The notes beneath the pieces are model-generated. The model searched no databases. It was not told the DNA's origin and saw only the letters and a list, made by a program, of their open reading frames with translations. Source: Brucella haematophila (lineage in GTDB: Bacteria > Pseudomonadota > Alphaproteobacteria > Rhizobiales > Rhizobiaceae). Taken from it: DNA of 64,000 nucleotides. A program made the position numbers and the translations under genes. The stretch spans positions 248,001 through 312,000 of the forward strand of contig NZ_VCPE01000001.1 in the NCBI RefSeq assembly GCF_005938105.1, written 5' to 3'. Below are positions 1 through 9,271 of the stretch, piece after piece. Each line of letters opens with the position of its first letter. Position 1 is the stretch's first letter.

Positions 1-35
1 GCAAGTGCGGCAAAAGCGAGAACAGCTTTTTTCAT
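1..35 (-). CDS. Start of a secreted protein (partial, runs off the left edge)
   Basis: Only the first 12 codons are inside the window. They read MKKAVLAFAALA on the reverse strand, which is the n-region and start of the h-region of a Sec signal peptide. A purine-rich AAGGATC lies upstream of the ATG as a plausible ribosome binding site. The rest of the gene is outside the window, so no function can be given. Confidence 0.6.
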   Translation of the reverse strand, partial: MKKAVLAFAAL

Positions 36-244
36 AACCGTGATCCTTAATAAAACCTGTCGAGCGACAGGCATGACGGGACATTTATTAGCCCCAAGCA
101 GATGAACGCTCGCGGAAGATGATGTTCATTTTGGGTTCACTGTGCGGTTGCTCCCAAAAATGTAGGCTCCTATGGATCAGGAGTTGTTACGTGAAGTGAC
201 ATGCCGTGTAGGCAAGGTGAGAGAGATTGTTGTTTGAGAACGGC

Positions 245-273
245 CTTGAAAAGCAAAACAGCCATTCCCAAAT
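245..273 (+). promoter_or_regulatory. Candidate heat-shock (sigma-32 type) promoter of the small Hsp gene
   Basis: CTTGAA at 245-250 and CCAAAT at 268-273 are separated by 17 bases. The first box matches the alphaproteobacterial sigma-32 -35 element (CTTGAA); the second only partly resembles its -10 element (CCTATNT). It would place transcription start near 281 and leave a leader of about 145 bases before the hsp20 start. This is pattern matching only. Confidence 0.35.
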
Positions 274-340
274 GAGTTTTGCGGTCGCCAAAAAGGGGCC
301 GCCGGCACCAAGGAATTCGCCATTAAGGGAGTTTCGCCGC

Positions 341-426
341 CATGCATGACCGTGAAACCGCAGAGCGGTTTTCGAAATCGGTCATGCCGAACCATGCATC
401 ATGTCGCTCTGAAGGAGGGCTAACAC
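341..426 (+). promoter_or_regulatory. ROSE-like RNA thermometer in the hsp20 leader (candidate)
   Basis: The leader can fold into a long hairpin: a perfect 9-bp stem GCATGACCG/CGGTCATGC (344-352/379-387) enclosing AACCGC/GCGGTT (356-361/365-370). Just before the start codon, TCGCT (404-408) fits the UYGCU motif of ROSE elements. GCTCT (406-410) can pair with AGGGC (416-420), hiding the AAGGAGGG ribosome binding site (412-419). ROSE elements are known to control small heat-shock genes of rhizobia by melting at high temperature. The arrangement fits, but folding was done by eye. Confidence 0.5.
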
Positions 427-897
427 ATGCGTCACGTAGATTTTTCCCCGCTTTATCGTTCCACGGTTGGTTTCGACCGGCTTTTCACCATGCTTGATTC
501 GCTCGCTTCGCCGGAGGGCACCCAGTCCTATCCGCCGTATAATATCGAGCGCACGGGTGAGAACACCTATCGCATCACCATGGCCGTTGCGGGCTTTTCC
601 GAAAGCGAACTCGAAATCGAAGCCCATCGCAACCAGTTGACCGTGAAGGGTCAGAAGGCTGACGAAAATGCATCCGATATCGGTGAAGTGCTTTATCGCG
701 GTATTGCTTCGCGTGCTTTCGAGCGCCGCTTCCAGCTTGCCGATTTTGTCGAAGTCGCCGGTGCAAGCCTCAAGAATGGCCTCCTGCACATCGACCTCAA
801 GCGCGAGATTCCTGAACAGATGAAACCGCGCAAGATCGAAGTCGCCAAAGCTGGTTCCGATAGCGCTCAGCAGATCGAAGCCAAAACCGCGCACTAA
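427..897 (+). CDS. Hsp20/IbpA-family small heat-shock protein
   Basis: ATP-independent cytoplasmic holdase that binds unfolding proteins during heat stress and hands them to DnaK/ClpB. The 156-residue product has a short N-terminal arm (SPLYRSTVGFDRLF), an alpha-crystallin domain from about residue 38 to 130, and the family signature NGLLHIDL (about residues 118-125) that corresponds to the GVL motif. A C-terminal extension follows. The ATG is preceded by AAGGAGGG. The gene stands alone, with a candidate heat-shock promoter and ROSE-like leader upstream and an intrinsic terminator downstream, so it is probably a single-gene transcript controlled by temperature at two levels. Class A rhizobial IbpA-like proteins are the best match; the exact paralogue (HspA, HspD, IbpA) cannot be assigned. 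Confidence 0.92.
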   Translation: MRHVDFSPLYRSTVGFDRLFTMLDSLASPEGTQSYPPYNIERTGENTYRITMAVAGFSESELEIEAHRNQLTVKGQKADENASDIGEVLYRGIASRAFERRFQLADFVEVAGASLKNGLLHIDLKREIPEQMKPRKIEVAKAGSDSAQQIEAKTAH

Positions 898-923
898 GTG
901 CGGATAAGCCTGTAGAAATAAGA

Positions 924-955
924 AAGGCGGCGCTGCAAAGCGCCGCCTTTTCTTT
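924..955 (+). terminator. Intrinsic terminator of hsp20
   Basis: An 11-bp perfect stem AAGGCGGCGCT/AGCGCCGCCTT (924-934/939-949) with a GCAA tetraloop is followed by a T-rich tract (TTTTCTTT). Confidence 0.9.
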
Positions 956-990
956 ATGCCAACCGGAGTGTTGGTGTCTGAATCAAAAAG

Positions 991-1100
991 CGACAGGCCG
1001 TGGCGAAAATGGTGGTTTCGAGAACCGGAGCGCAGCGTACTTTTGGGTACGTGAGCACCGGAAGCACAGAAATTGCCATTTGCAGACCGGCATGGCGACG
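991..1100. repeat. Dispersed intergenic repeat, copy 1
   Basis: This stretch shares most of its length with 33685-33795. Common blocks include CAGGCCGTGGCGAAAA, GGTACGTGAGCACCGGA and TTTGCAG, in the same order and spacing. Both copies are noncoding and lie downstream of a gene. The central CGTAC...GTACG is an inverted repeat. It looks like a miniature dispersed element of the genus; a family name could not be assigned from sequence alone. Confidence 0.7.
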
Positions 1101-1114
1101 TTTGGATCAGACAC

Positions 1115-2164
1115 TCAAGCGATCATATCGCCGAACCGGTCCACATCCTCTTCCGTGTTGGCGAAGCTGGTCACGAAGCGTGCGAAAATCTCGCCCTCAC
1201 CGATGCGGTTTTCTTCCGAATGCGGCGGGTTCCAGTCGTAGAAGATCGCTCCGGCATTGCGCAGGCGGTCATAGACCGACTGTTTCATGATGGCGAAGAC
1301 TTCATTGGCTTCCGGCTTCCAGGCAAGGCGCATTTGGCTGGACGCGTTGACGTGGCCTGCAAGGCGGGTTGCCAGTGCATTGGAATGACGTGCCAGTTCC
1401 AGCCACAGACCGTCTTGCAGATAGGCGTCGAACTGGGCTGCCACAAAGCGGGTCTTGGAAAAAAGCTGTGCTGCGCGCTTGCGAATGAACGGCAGATCCT
1501 TTGCGCGCGCCGGGTCCATGAACACCAGCGCTTCCGCGCACCAGCAGCCATTCTTGGTGCCGCCGAACGAGACGATATCGACGCCTTGCTTCCATGTCAT
1601 TTCGGCTGGCGTCAGGCCGAGCGTGACCAGAGCATTGGCAAAACGTGCACCATCCATATGTAACGGCAGACCGGCATCGCGGCAGATTTCGGAAATAGTG
1701 GCGATTTGTTGCGGTTGATAGAGCGTACCGACTTCCGTAGCCTGCGTGATGCTGACGGCCATTGGCTGTCCGGCATGGACGAAAGCCGGGTTGAAGCGCT
1801 TCAATTCCCGCTTGAGCAGTTCAGGGTCGATACGACCGAGCGCGCCATCAATGGGGTGAAGACGTGCGCCGCCGGTGAAATATTCGGGCGCGCCGCACTC
1901 ATCCTCTATGACATGTGCTTCGCGGTGCACCAGCGAAACGCCGCCCGGACGGTTGACGCTGGCCAGCGCCAGCGAGTTGGCAGCCGTTCCGGTGCCGACG
2001 AAGAAGACGGCCACTTCGCGCTCGAATACTTCGTTGAAACGCTGTTCGACACGCTTGTCGAGTTCGCTTGCGCCATAGGCGGCGGCAAAACCGGCTGCAT
2101 GCAGCGAAAGGCTTTCGGCAATTTTCGGATGGGCGCCCGCCCAGTTGTCTGAAGCAAAATGCAC
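1115..2164 (-). CDS. Low-specificity L-threonine aldolase family (PLP enzyme)
   Basis: Fold-type I PLP enzyme that cleaves L-threonine or L-allo-threonine to glycine and acetaldehyde in the cytoplasm. The product is 349 residues, the usual family length. The PLP lysine is in FGGTKNG, preceded by the HMDGARFANAL substrate/cofactor motif and SITQATEVGT. I choose the GTG at 2164 as start: it gives MHFASDNWAG, the usual N-terminus of the family, and GGAG lies 6 bases upstream. A TTG at 2182 would add six residues without a good ribosome binding site. It stands alone, with a long noncoding region upstream. Other beta-eliminating lyases of the same fold cannot be wholly excluded. Confidence 0.9.
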   Translation of the reverse strand: MHFASDNWAGAHPKIAESLSLHAAGFAAAYGASELDKRVEQRFNEVFEREVAVFFVGTGTAANSLALASVNRPGGVSLVHREAHVIEDECGAPEYFTGGARLHPIDGALGRIDPELLKRELKRFNPAFVHAGQPMAVSITQATEVGTLYQPQQIATISEICRDAGLPLHMDGARFANALVTLGLTPAEMTWKQGVDIVSFGGTKNGCWCAEALVFMDPARAKDLPFIRKRAAQLFSKTRFVAAQFDAYLQDGLWLELARHSNALATRLAGHVNASSQMRLAWKPEANEVFAIMKQSVYDRLRNAGAIFYDWNPPHSEENRIGEGEIFARFVTSFANTEEDVDRFGDMIA

Positions 2165-2838
2165 GGCTGTCTCCACTCGCAACGATTCCGGTATGTGCAG
2201 CGATCGCTGCTGTGGGTTGTGTATAACCGGAGTTGAGGAAGGCGATAATACTGAAAGTGGTGAAAAAACGGACGCCGCCTGTCACTTTTCTATGCTTTGT
2301 GCGTTGTCTTGGAGCCGCGCCAAACTGACGCAATCGGCACCATACGCAATTAAAAGTCTCAATGATATGCACATGCGACATTTTATTACGGAAGTGGCTG
2401 AGAAAAATTGCGTTTCCATCTTGTGAGGCAATTTGAATTCTGTCATACGTAATTAGGACAGCAATGCTGTCCAATTAAAAGCTGATGCAGGCGGAAAACA
2501 CGCATAGAACCGTGCCGTCGGTTTCAGAAATAAAAGCGCTGTGCTGGCAGGCCCATGGCTTGACGGTCACCGGCGCTCCGACTGTGACAGGGGAGATTCG
2601 AGTGCGCCTTCATCTGGCGGGCTGAGTGTTGTCTGTCCGAGCCTGATGAGAATAAGGCGCTAAACATCGTTCCTCGCACCGGCTTTGCCCGCTTGGCTCT
2701 GCCATTTGCCCGGAACCTCGTCCAACGCCTTGTCGATAAGGCTTTCCATAGAATGAATACACCAGCGAGATGGTTGTCACTATCTCGGTATATACTGATC
2801 GCGCACCTCATGAAGAGGGCCAAACGGAGGGAATGACG
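2165..2838. other. Long intergenic region between threonine aldolase and gltB
   Basis: About 670 bases without a gene I can support. It holds the divergent promoters of the two flanking genes. The left half is AT-rich and contains a 17-base palindrome at 2456-2472. A second inverted repeat, CGAGAT/ATCTCG (2766-2771/2782-2787), lies next to TATATACTG shortly before gltB. The stretch 2520-2760 is GC-rich and nondescript. Confidence 0.6.
2451..2476. promoter_or_regulatory. Palindromic operator-like site GGACAGCAATGCTGTCC
   Basis: Eight-base perfect arms GGACAGCA/TGCTGTCC surround a single central A (2456-2472) and are flanked on both sides by AATT. No T-run follows on either strand, so a protein-binding site is more likely than a terminator. 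It is about 290 bases from the threonine aldolase start and about 370 from gltB. Confidence 0.45.
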
Positions 2839-5800
2839 ATGACGCATTTGACGCCATCTGTATCGAATGTGGTTTCTCACAACGTACAGAACGGAACGGT
2901 CAAAGCTGCGACGACCGCTTCCACCCGAACGACGCGAAAAACTAAGGCGGCGGGTGTCCCGCCAGCTCAAGGTCTCTACGATCCGCGCAACGAACATGAT
3001 GCGTGCGGCGTTGGCTTCATTGCCCATATGAAGGGCAAGAAGTCGCATGAGGTCGTGGAAAACGGCCTCAAGATGCTGGAAAACCTCACCCATCGCGGCG
3101 CCGTTGGCGCTGATCCGCTGATGGGCGACGGTGCAGGCATTCTTGTACAGATTCCAGATCGCTTTTTCCGCGAGGAAATGGCGCGTCAGGGCATCGACCT
3201 GCCGCAGCCGGGCCACTACGGCGTTGGCTATCTGTTCATGCCGCGCGACGCCCAGTTGCGCGCCCATGCCGAAGAAATCGTCAAGGAAGTGATCGCTGCC
3301 GAAGGCCAGCAGTTCATCGGCTTCCGTGAAGTGCCGGTCGACAACGCGTCTCTGTCGAAGGCTCCGGATATCGCCGCGACCGAACCTTTCCATGTTCAGG
3401 TCTTTATCGGCCGCAACCCGATGCTGGAAACCGACGATGAGTTCGAGCGCCGCCTGTTCGTGCTGCGCAAGGTCATTTCCAACCGCATCTATCAGGAAAA
3501 CGATGGCGACGATAACGGCTTCTACGTCGTTTCCATGTCGGCGCGCACGGTCGTCTATAAGGGCATGTTCCTGGCTTATCAGGTTGGTGCTTATTATCAG
3601 GATCTGCGCGATCCGCGCTTCGAAAGCGCGGTGGCGCTGGTTCACCAGCGTTTTTCGACCAACACCTTCCCGTCCTGGCGTCTGGCTCACCCTTACCGCA
3701 TGGTCGCGCATAACGGCGAAATCAACACGCTGCGCGGCAATGTGAACTGGATGGCGGCGCGTCAGGCTTCGGTCGACTCGGAACTGTTCGGCAACGACAT
3801 TTCCAAGCTGTGGCCTATTTCCTACGAAGGCCAGTCGGATACGGCCTGCTTCGACAATGCGCTGGAATTCCTGCATCAGGGCGGATACAGCCTCGCTCAT
3901 GCGATGATGATGCTGATCCCTGAAGCATGGTCCGGCAACAAGCTGATGTCGGATGATCGCCGCGCATTCTACGAATATCACGCTGCCCTGATGGAGCCAT
4001 GGGACGGTCCTGCCGCTGTGGCCTTCACCGACGGTCGCCAGATCGGCGCCACGCTGGACCGCAACGGTCTGCGTCCGGCCCGCTACATTGTGACTGACGA
4101 TGATTTCGTCATCCTGGCTTCGGAAGCCGGTGTTCTGCCGGTGGAAGAAAAGAAGGTCGTCAAGAAGTGGCGTCTTCAGCCGGGCCGCATGCTGCTCATC
4201 GATATGGAAGAGGGGCGCATCGTTTCCGACGAGGAAATCAAGTCGCAGATCGCGCAGAACCATCCCTACAAGCAGTGGCTTGGCAACACACAGCTCATTC
4301 TGGAAGACCTCAACCCGGTCGAACCGCGTGCGCTGCGCAAGGATGTGAGCCTGCTCGACCGCCAGCAGGCCTTCGGTTACAGCCAGGAAGACACCAAGCT
4401 TCTGATGTCCCCGATGGCGACCACCGGTCAGGAAGCTATCGGTTCGATGGGTACGGATACGCCGATTTCGGCCATGTCCGACAAGTCGAAGATGCTGTTC
4501 ACCTATTTCAAGCAGAACTTCGCGCAGGTCACCAACCCGCCGATTGATCCGATCCGTGAAGAACTGGTGATGAGCCTTGTCTCCTTCATCGGTCCGCGCC
4601 CGAACATTTTCGACCTTATCGGCAATTCGCGCCGCAAGCGTCTGGAAGTGCGCCAGCCGATCCTGACCAATGGCGATCTGGAAAAGATCCGCTCCATCGG
4701 TCACACGGAAGATCGTTTCGACACCAAGACGCTCGACATTACCTATAATACGGGTGAGGGCGCAGCCGGTATGCATGGCGCTATCGAGCGGCTGTGCGAC
4801 CGTGCCGAAGCGGCTGTTCATGGCGGCTATAACATCGTCATCCTGTCTGACCGTCAGGTTGGTCCGGACCGCATTCCGATCCCGGCTCTGCTGGCGACGG
4901 CTGCCGTGCATCACCATCTGATCCGCAAGGGTCTGCGGACTTCGGTCGGCCTCGTGGTCGAATCGGGCGAGCCGCGCGAAGTGCACCATTTCGCTTGCCT
5001 TGCAGGCTATGGCGCCGAAGCGATCAACCCGTATCTCGCCTTCGATACGCTGCTCGACATGCATCGCCGCCGCGAGTTTCCGCCGGAAGTCGATGAATAT
5101 GAAGTGGTCAAGCGCTACATCAAGTCGATCGGCAAGGGCATTCTCAAGGTCATGTCCAAGATGGGCATCTCGACCTACCAGTCCTATTGCGGCGCGCAGA
5201 TTTTCGATGCGGTCGGCTTGCAGTCGAGCTTCGTCGACAAGTTCTTCTTCGGTACGGCCACCAGCATCGAAGGTGTTGGTCTGGACGAAATCGCGGAAGA
5301 AACCGTGCGCCGTCACACCGATGCCTTCGGTAACGACCCGGTTCTGCTGACCTCGCTGGAAGTCGGTGGCGAATATGCCTACCGCATGCGTGGTGAAGCA
5401 CATCTTTGGTCGCCGGACGCGGTCGCCAAGCTGCAACATGCCGTGCGCACCTCGAACCCGGATACATTCACCGAATATACAAGCATGCTCGACTCAAAGT
5501 CGGCGCAGGCCAAGACCATTCGCGGCCTGTTCGATATTCGCTTTGCCGAAGATCGCGGTCTCAAGCCAGTTTCCATCGATGAGGTTGAACCGGCGGTCGA
5601 TATCGTCAAGCGCTTCTCGACCGGTGCCATGTCCTTCGGCTCGATCAGCCGTGAAGCGCATACCACGCTGGCACGGGCGATGAACGCCATTGGCGGCAAG
5701 TCGAACACGGGCGAAGGTGGCGAAGAGCCGGATCGTTTCTATCCGCTGCCGGACGGCACGCCGAACCCGGAACGCTCCGCGATCAAGCAGGTTGCGTCGG

Positions 5801-7590
5801 GCCGTTTCGGTGTGACGACCGAATATCTGGTCAACTCCGATCTGATCCAGATCAAGGTTGCGCAGGGTGCAAAGCCCGGCGAAGGCGGCCAGCTGCCGGG
5901 TCACAAGGTCGATGCGACCATCGCGAAGACCCGTCACTCGACCCCGGGCGTTGGCCTCATTTCGCCGCCGCCACACCATGACATCTATTCGATCGAAGAT
6001 CTGGCACAGCTGATCTACGACCTGAAGAACGTTAATCCGGCTGCCGATATTTCGGTCAAGCTGGTGTCGGAAGTGGGTGTCGGCACGGTTGCCGCCGGTG
6101 TTGCCAAGGCACGCGCCGACCACATCACCGTATCGGGTTATGATGGCGGCACGGGCGCTTCGCCGCTTACCTCGCTGAAGCATGCCGGTAGCCCATGGGA
6201 AATCGGCCTTGCCGAAACGCACCAGACGCTGGTGCTGAACGGGCTTCGCTCCCGCGTGGCCTTGCAGGTCGATGGTGGTCTGCGGACCGGTCGTGACGTG
6301 GTGATTGGTGCGCTGCTGGGGGCTGACGAGTTCGGTTTCTCGACGGCTCCGCTGATTGCTGCTGGCTGCATCATGATGCGCAAGTGCCATCTGAACACCT
6401 GCCCGGTGGGCGTGGCGACGCAGGACCCGGTTCTGCGCAAGCGCTTCAAGGGCACGCCGGAACACGTCATCAACTTCTTCTTCTATCTGGCGGAAGAAGT
6501 GCGTGCGCTGCTGGCTTCAATGGGCTTCACCAAGCTGGAACAGATCATCGGCGAAACCGAGTTTCTGGAAAAGCAGACGATGATCGACCATTGGAAGGCC
6601 AAGGGTCTCGATTTCAGCCGCATCTTCTACAAGCCTGAGGCCGAAAAGCACGAGATCTACTGGACCGAGCGTCAGCATCATCCGATTGAGGACGTTCTGG
6701 ACCGTAAGCTGATCGCGGAAGCCATGCCTGCGCTCGAAGAACGCAAGCCCGTCAAGATCGACATCGGCATCAAGAATGTCGACCGTTCTGCCGGTGCCAT
6801 GCTGTCGGGTGAAGTTGCCAAGCGGTTCCGTCACAAGGGCCTGCCGGATGAAACCATCGCCGTTACGCTTCGCGGCACGGCTGGCCAGTCCTTCGGCGCA
6901 TTCCTGGCGCGCGGCATTTCGTTCGAGCTGATCGGCGATGGCAACGACTATGTCGGCAAGGGTCTTTCGGGTGGCCGCATCGTTATCCGCCCGCCGGAAG
7001 ATACGCGTATCGTCGCCGAAGATTCCATCATCGTCGGCAATACGGTGCTCTATGGTGCGCTTGAAGGCGAGTGCTACTTCCGCGGCGTTGCAGGCGAGCG
7101 TTTCGCCGTCCGTAACTCCGGCGCAGTCACGGTTGTCGAAGGCGTGGGCGATCACGGTTGCGAATACATGACCGGCGGTGTCGTCGTGGTTATCGGTCAG
7201 ACGGGTCGCAATTTCGCGGCGGGCATGTCGGGCGGTGTCGCCTATGTGCTTGACGAGGAAGGCGATTTCGCCCAGCGCTGCAACATGGCAATGGTCGAAC
7301 TGGAACCGGTTCCGGAAGAAGACGACATTCTCGAAAAGCTGCATCACCATGGCGGTGACCTCATGCATAAGGGCCGTGTGGACGTTTCGGCCAATATGAC
7401 CCATCATGATGAGGAACGTCTGGTGCAGTTGATCGCCAACCACCTGCATTACACAGGCTCGACACGGGCGAAGGATATTCTCGACAACTGGGAGAGCTAT
7501 CGTCCCAAATTCGTGAAGGTCATGCCGGTCGAATACCGTCGCGCTCTGGAAGAGATGGAGCGCATGCAGATCGGTGTCGCGGCTGAGTGA
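2839..7590 (+). CDS. gltB: Glutamate synthase (NADPH) large subunit
   Basis: GOGAT alpha subunit: it hydrolyses glutamine at the N-terminal site and channels ammonia to 2-oxoglutarate at the FMN site, giving two glutamates with electrons from GltD. The 1583-residue protein has a propeptide of about 55 residues ending before Cys56 of DACGVGF, the Ntn-type class II amidotransferase nucleophile. The central domain, the FMN/synthase domain and the C-terminal GXGXG beta-helix ([21 protein letters not shown]) follow in order. The 3Fe-4S cysteines are in [16 protein letters not shown] take the ATG at 2839, which lies 7 bases after GGAGG; an ATG six bases upstream touches that site. gltD follows on the same strand after a 160-base gap, the usual order. 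Confidence 0.98.
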   Translation: MTHLTPSVSNVVSHNVQNGTVKAATTASTRTTRKTKAAGVPPAQGLYDPRNEHDACGVGFIAHMKGKKSHEVVENGLKMLENLTHRGAVGADPLMGDGAGILVQIPDRFFREEMARQGIDLPQPGHYGVGYLFMPRDAQLRAHAEEIVKEVIAAEGQQFIGFREVPVDNASLSKAPDIAATEPFHVQVFIGRNPMLETDDEFERRLFVLRKVISNRIYQENDGDDNGFYVVSMSARTVVYKGMFLAYQVGAYYQDLRDPRFESAVALVHQRFSTNTFPSWRLAHPYRMVAHNGEINTLRGNVNWMAARQASVDSELFGNDISKLWPISYEGQSDTACFDNALEFLHQGGYSLAHAMMMLIPEAWSGNKLMSDDRRAFYEYHAALMEPWDGPAAVAFTDGRQIGATLDRNGLRPARYIVTDDDFVILASEAGVLPVEEKKVVKKWRLQPGRMLLIDMEEGRIVSDEEIKSQIAQNHPYKQWLGNTQLILEDLNPVEPRALRKDVSLLDRQQAFGYSQEDTKLLMSPMATTGQEAIGSMGTDTPISAMSDKSKMLFTYFKQNFAQVTNPPIDPIREELVMSLVSFIGPRPNIFDLIGNSRRKRLEVRQPILTNGDLEKIRSIGHTEDRFDTKTLDITYNTGEGAAGMHGAIERLCDRAEAAVHGGYNIVILSDRQVGPDRIPIPALLATAAVHHHLIRKGLRTSVGLVVESGEPREVHHFACLAGYGAEAINPYLAFDTLLDMHRRREFPPEVDEYEVVKRYIKSIGKGILKVMSKMGISTYQSYCGAQIFDAVGLQSSFVDKFFFGTATSIEGVGLDEIAEETVRRHTDAFGNDPVLLTSLEVGGEYAYRMRGEAHLWSPDAVAKLQHAVRTSNPDTFTEYTSMLDSKSAQAKTIRGLFDIRFAEDRGLKPVSIDEVEPAVDIVKRFSTGAMSFGSISREAHTTLARAMNAIGGKSNTGEGGEEPDRFYPLPDGTPNPERSAIKQVASGRFGVTTEYLVNSDLIQIKVAQGAKPGEGGQLPGHKVDATIAKTRHSTPGVGLISPPPHHDIYSIEDLAQLIYDLKNVNPAADISVKLVSEVGVGTVAAGVAKARADHITVSGYDGGTGASPLTSLKHAGSPWEIGLAETHQTLVLNGLRSRVALQVDGGLRTGRDVVIGALLGADEFGFSTAPLIAAGCIMMRKCHLNTCPVGVATQDPVLRKRFKGTPEHVINFFFYLAEEVRALLASMGFTKLEQIIGETEFLEKQTMIDHWKAKGLDFSRIFYKPEAEKHEIYWTERQHHPIEDVLDRKLIAEAMPALEERKPVKIDIGIKNVDRSAGAMLSGEVAKRFRHKGLPDETIAVTLRGTAGQSFGAFLARGISFELIGDGNDYVGKGLSGGRIVIRPPEDTRIVAEDSIIVGNTVLYGALEGECYFRGVAGERFAVRNSGAVTVVEGVGDHGCEYMTGGVVVVIGQTGRNFAAGMSGGVAYVLDEEGDFAQRCNMAMVELEPVPEEDDILEKLHHHGGDLMHKGRVDVSANMTHHDEERLVQLIANHLHYTGSTRAKDILDNWESYRPKFVKVMPVEYRRALEEMERMQIGVAAE

Positions 7591-7604
7591 TCCTGACAAG
7601 TGGA

Positions 7605-7624
7605 GCCCGACCTTCGGGTCGGGC
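7605..7624 (+). promoter_or_regulatory. UUCG-tetraloop hairpin in the gltB-gltD spacer
   Basis: GCCCGACC (7605-7612), the loop TTCG, and GGTCGGGC (7617-7624) form a perfect 8-bp stem with the extra-stable UUCG tetraloop. No T-run follows, so it is not a normal terminator. It lies 15 bases after the gltB stop and may protect the gltB message end or set the GltB:GltD ratio. Confidence 0.6.
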
Positions 7625-7750
7625 GCCCTTCGCCACATGAAGAGATAACAACGCTCTGACATGCCTGCGCGTTCAAGAATGACGCGGCGGACAGGGCAAC
7701 TTCCGGCAAAGCAGGCCATGCGCTGGTCTCAGGCCGAGGGGAGTAGAAGA

Positions 7751-9205
7751 ATGGGTAAGGTAACTGGTTTTCTAGAGATCGACCGGCAGGTAGCAAAGTA
7801 CCAGCCTGCGTCGGATCGTATCCGTCACTTCCGTGAGTTCACCATTCCGATGACGGATGGTGAAGTGCAGAAGCAGGCTGCGCGCTGCATGGATTGCGGC
7901 ATTCCGTTCTGCCATGGGCCGACGGGCTGTCCGGTGCACAACCAGATCCCGGACTGGAACGATCTGGTCTATAACAACAACTGGGATCAGGCGATCCGCA
8001 ACCTGCATCTGACCAATAATTTCCCGGAATTCACGGGTCGCGTCTGCCCGGCGCCTTGCGAAGAAGCCTGCACGCTGAACCTCGAAGATACGCCGGTTGC
8101 GATCAAGACAGTCGAGCAGGCTCTGGGCGACAAGGCCTATGAGCTGGGCTATATCGTGCCGCAGCCAGCCGCCAACAAGACCGGCAAGTCGGTTGCGATC
8201 ATCGGTTCCGGCCCGGCTGGCCTTGCCGCGGCACAGCAGCTGGCGCGCGCTGGTCACATGGTTGATGTCTATGAGCGCGAAAGCCGTCCCGGCGGTTTGC
8301 TGCGTTACGGCATTCCTGACTTCAAGATGGAAAAGCACCACATCGACCGCCGCGTGGCACAGATGGAAGGTGAGGGCGTCCGCTTCCTGTGCGGCGTGAA
8401 TATCGGCGTTGACAAGCCGCTGCGCGGTCTTCTCGATACCTATGATGCCGTGCTTTACAGCGGCGGCTCCGAAAGCCCGCGCCCGGCAGGCATTCCCGGC
8501 GCCGATCTGGAAGGCGTTTTCGACGCCATGCCTTATCTGGTGCAGCAGAACCGCCGCGTCGGTCGCGAGAACATCGAATCCGTCGCCTGGGCTTCGGCTC
8601 CGATCCTCGCTGGCGGCAAACATGTCGTCGTGGTCGGCGGTGGCGACACCGCATCGGACTGCGTGGGCACTGCCTTCCGTCAGGGCGCGGTTAATGTCAC
8701 GCAGCTCGACATTCGTCCGCAGCCGCCGGAAAAGGAAGACAAGCTGAGCGTCTGGCCTTACTGGGCCACCAAGATGCGCACGTCTTCCAGTCAGGCTGAG
8801 GGTGCAGCACGTGAGTTTCAGGTCGCAACGCTGGAATTCATCGGCGAAGAAGGCCGGCTGACCCATGTGAAGTGCTGTCAGGTCGATGAAAAGCGCAAGC
8901 CGATAGCCGGTTCGGAATTCTTCATCAAGGCTGACCTTGCATTCATCGCCATTGGCTTCGCCGGTCCGGGTGAAGACAGCGTGGTCAAGGAACTGGGCGA
9001 CAAGCTCGACGTCGCAACCGATCGTCGCGGCTCCAAGTCGGTCAAGGCCAATGAGCAGGACTATCGCACCAATGTCGAAAAGCTCTATGCCGCAGGCGAT
9101 GTGCGCCGTGGTCAGTCGCTGGTCGTCTGGGCAATCCGCGAAGGCCGCCAGGCAGCGCATGCCATCGATGCCGATTTGATGGGTAGCTCTGTTTTGCCCC
9201 GTTAA
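7751..9205 (+). CDS. gltD: Glutamate synthase (NADPH) small subunit
   Basis: GOGAT beta subunit: FAD enzyme that takes electrons from NADPH and passes them through iron-sulfur clusters to GltB. The 484-residue product begins with the cysteine-rich Fer4-like domain (CMDCGIPFCHGPTGCP, about residues 45-60, and CPAPCEEAC, about 100-108). A Rossmann FAD site GSGPAG and an NADPH site GGGDTASDC follow. The start at 7751 has GAGGGGAG just upstream and yields MGKVTGFLEI, the usual N-terminus; an earlier in-frame ATG at 7661 lacks support. Transcription is probably shared with gltB, and a strong terminator follows. Confidence 0.97.
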   Translation: MGKVTGFLEIDRQVAKYQPASDRIRHFREFTIPMTDGEVQKQAARCMDCGIPFCHGPTGCPVHNQIPDWNDLVYNNNWDQAIRNLHLTNNFPEFTGRVCPAPCEEACTLNLEDTPVAIKTVEQALGDKAYELGYIVPQPAANKTGKSVAIIGSGPAGLAAAQQLARAGHMVDVYERESRPGGLLRYGIPDFKMEKHHIDRRVAQMEGEGVRFLCGVNIGVDKPLRGLLDTYDAVLYSGGSESPRPAGIPGADLEGVFDAMPYLVQQNRRVGRENIESVAWASAPILAGGKHVVVVGGGDTASDCVGTAFRQGAVNVTQLDIRPQPPEKEDKLSVWPYWATKMRTSSSQAEGAAREFQVATLEFIGEEGRLTHVKCCQVDEKRKPIAGSEFFIKADLAFIAIGFAGPGEDSVVKELGDKLDVATDRRGSKSVKANEQDYRTNVEKLYAAGDVRRGQSLVVWAIREGRQAAHAIDADLMGSSVLPR

Positions 9206-9230
9206 GAGATAAGAGATTAAAACTGAAAAA

Positions 9231-9256
9231 GCCCGGAGTTTCCTCCGGGCTTTTTT
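9231..9256. terminator. Terminator between gltD and the convergent permease gene
   Basis: GCCCGGAG/CTCCGGGC (9231-9238/9243-9250) with a TTTC loop is followed by six T on the + strand and preceded by five A (9226-9230). It can therefore act in both directions for gltD and the gene ending at 9272. Confidence 0.93.
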
Positions 9257-9271
9257 GTGTCTGTTGGCGGT

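Noticed and set aside
2524-5439. 971-codon open frame on the reverse strand
   Set aside because: It lies almost wholly antisense to gltB, whose protein is unmistakable. The translated product is rich in His, Arg and Asp with no domain, as expected for the complement of a GC-rich gene.
5494-7719. Further long reverse-strand frames opposite gltB
   Set aside because: They are codon-bias shadows of gltB with no ribosome binding sites or recognisable domains.
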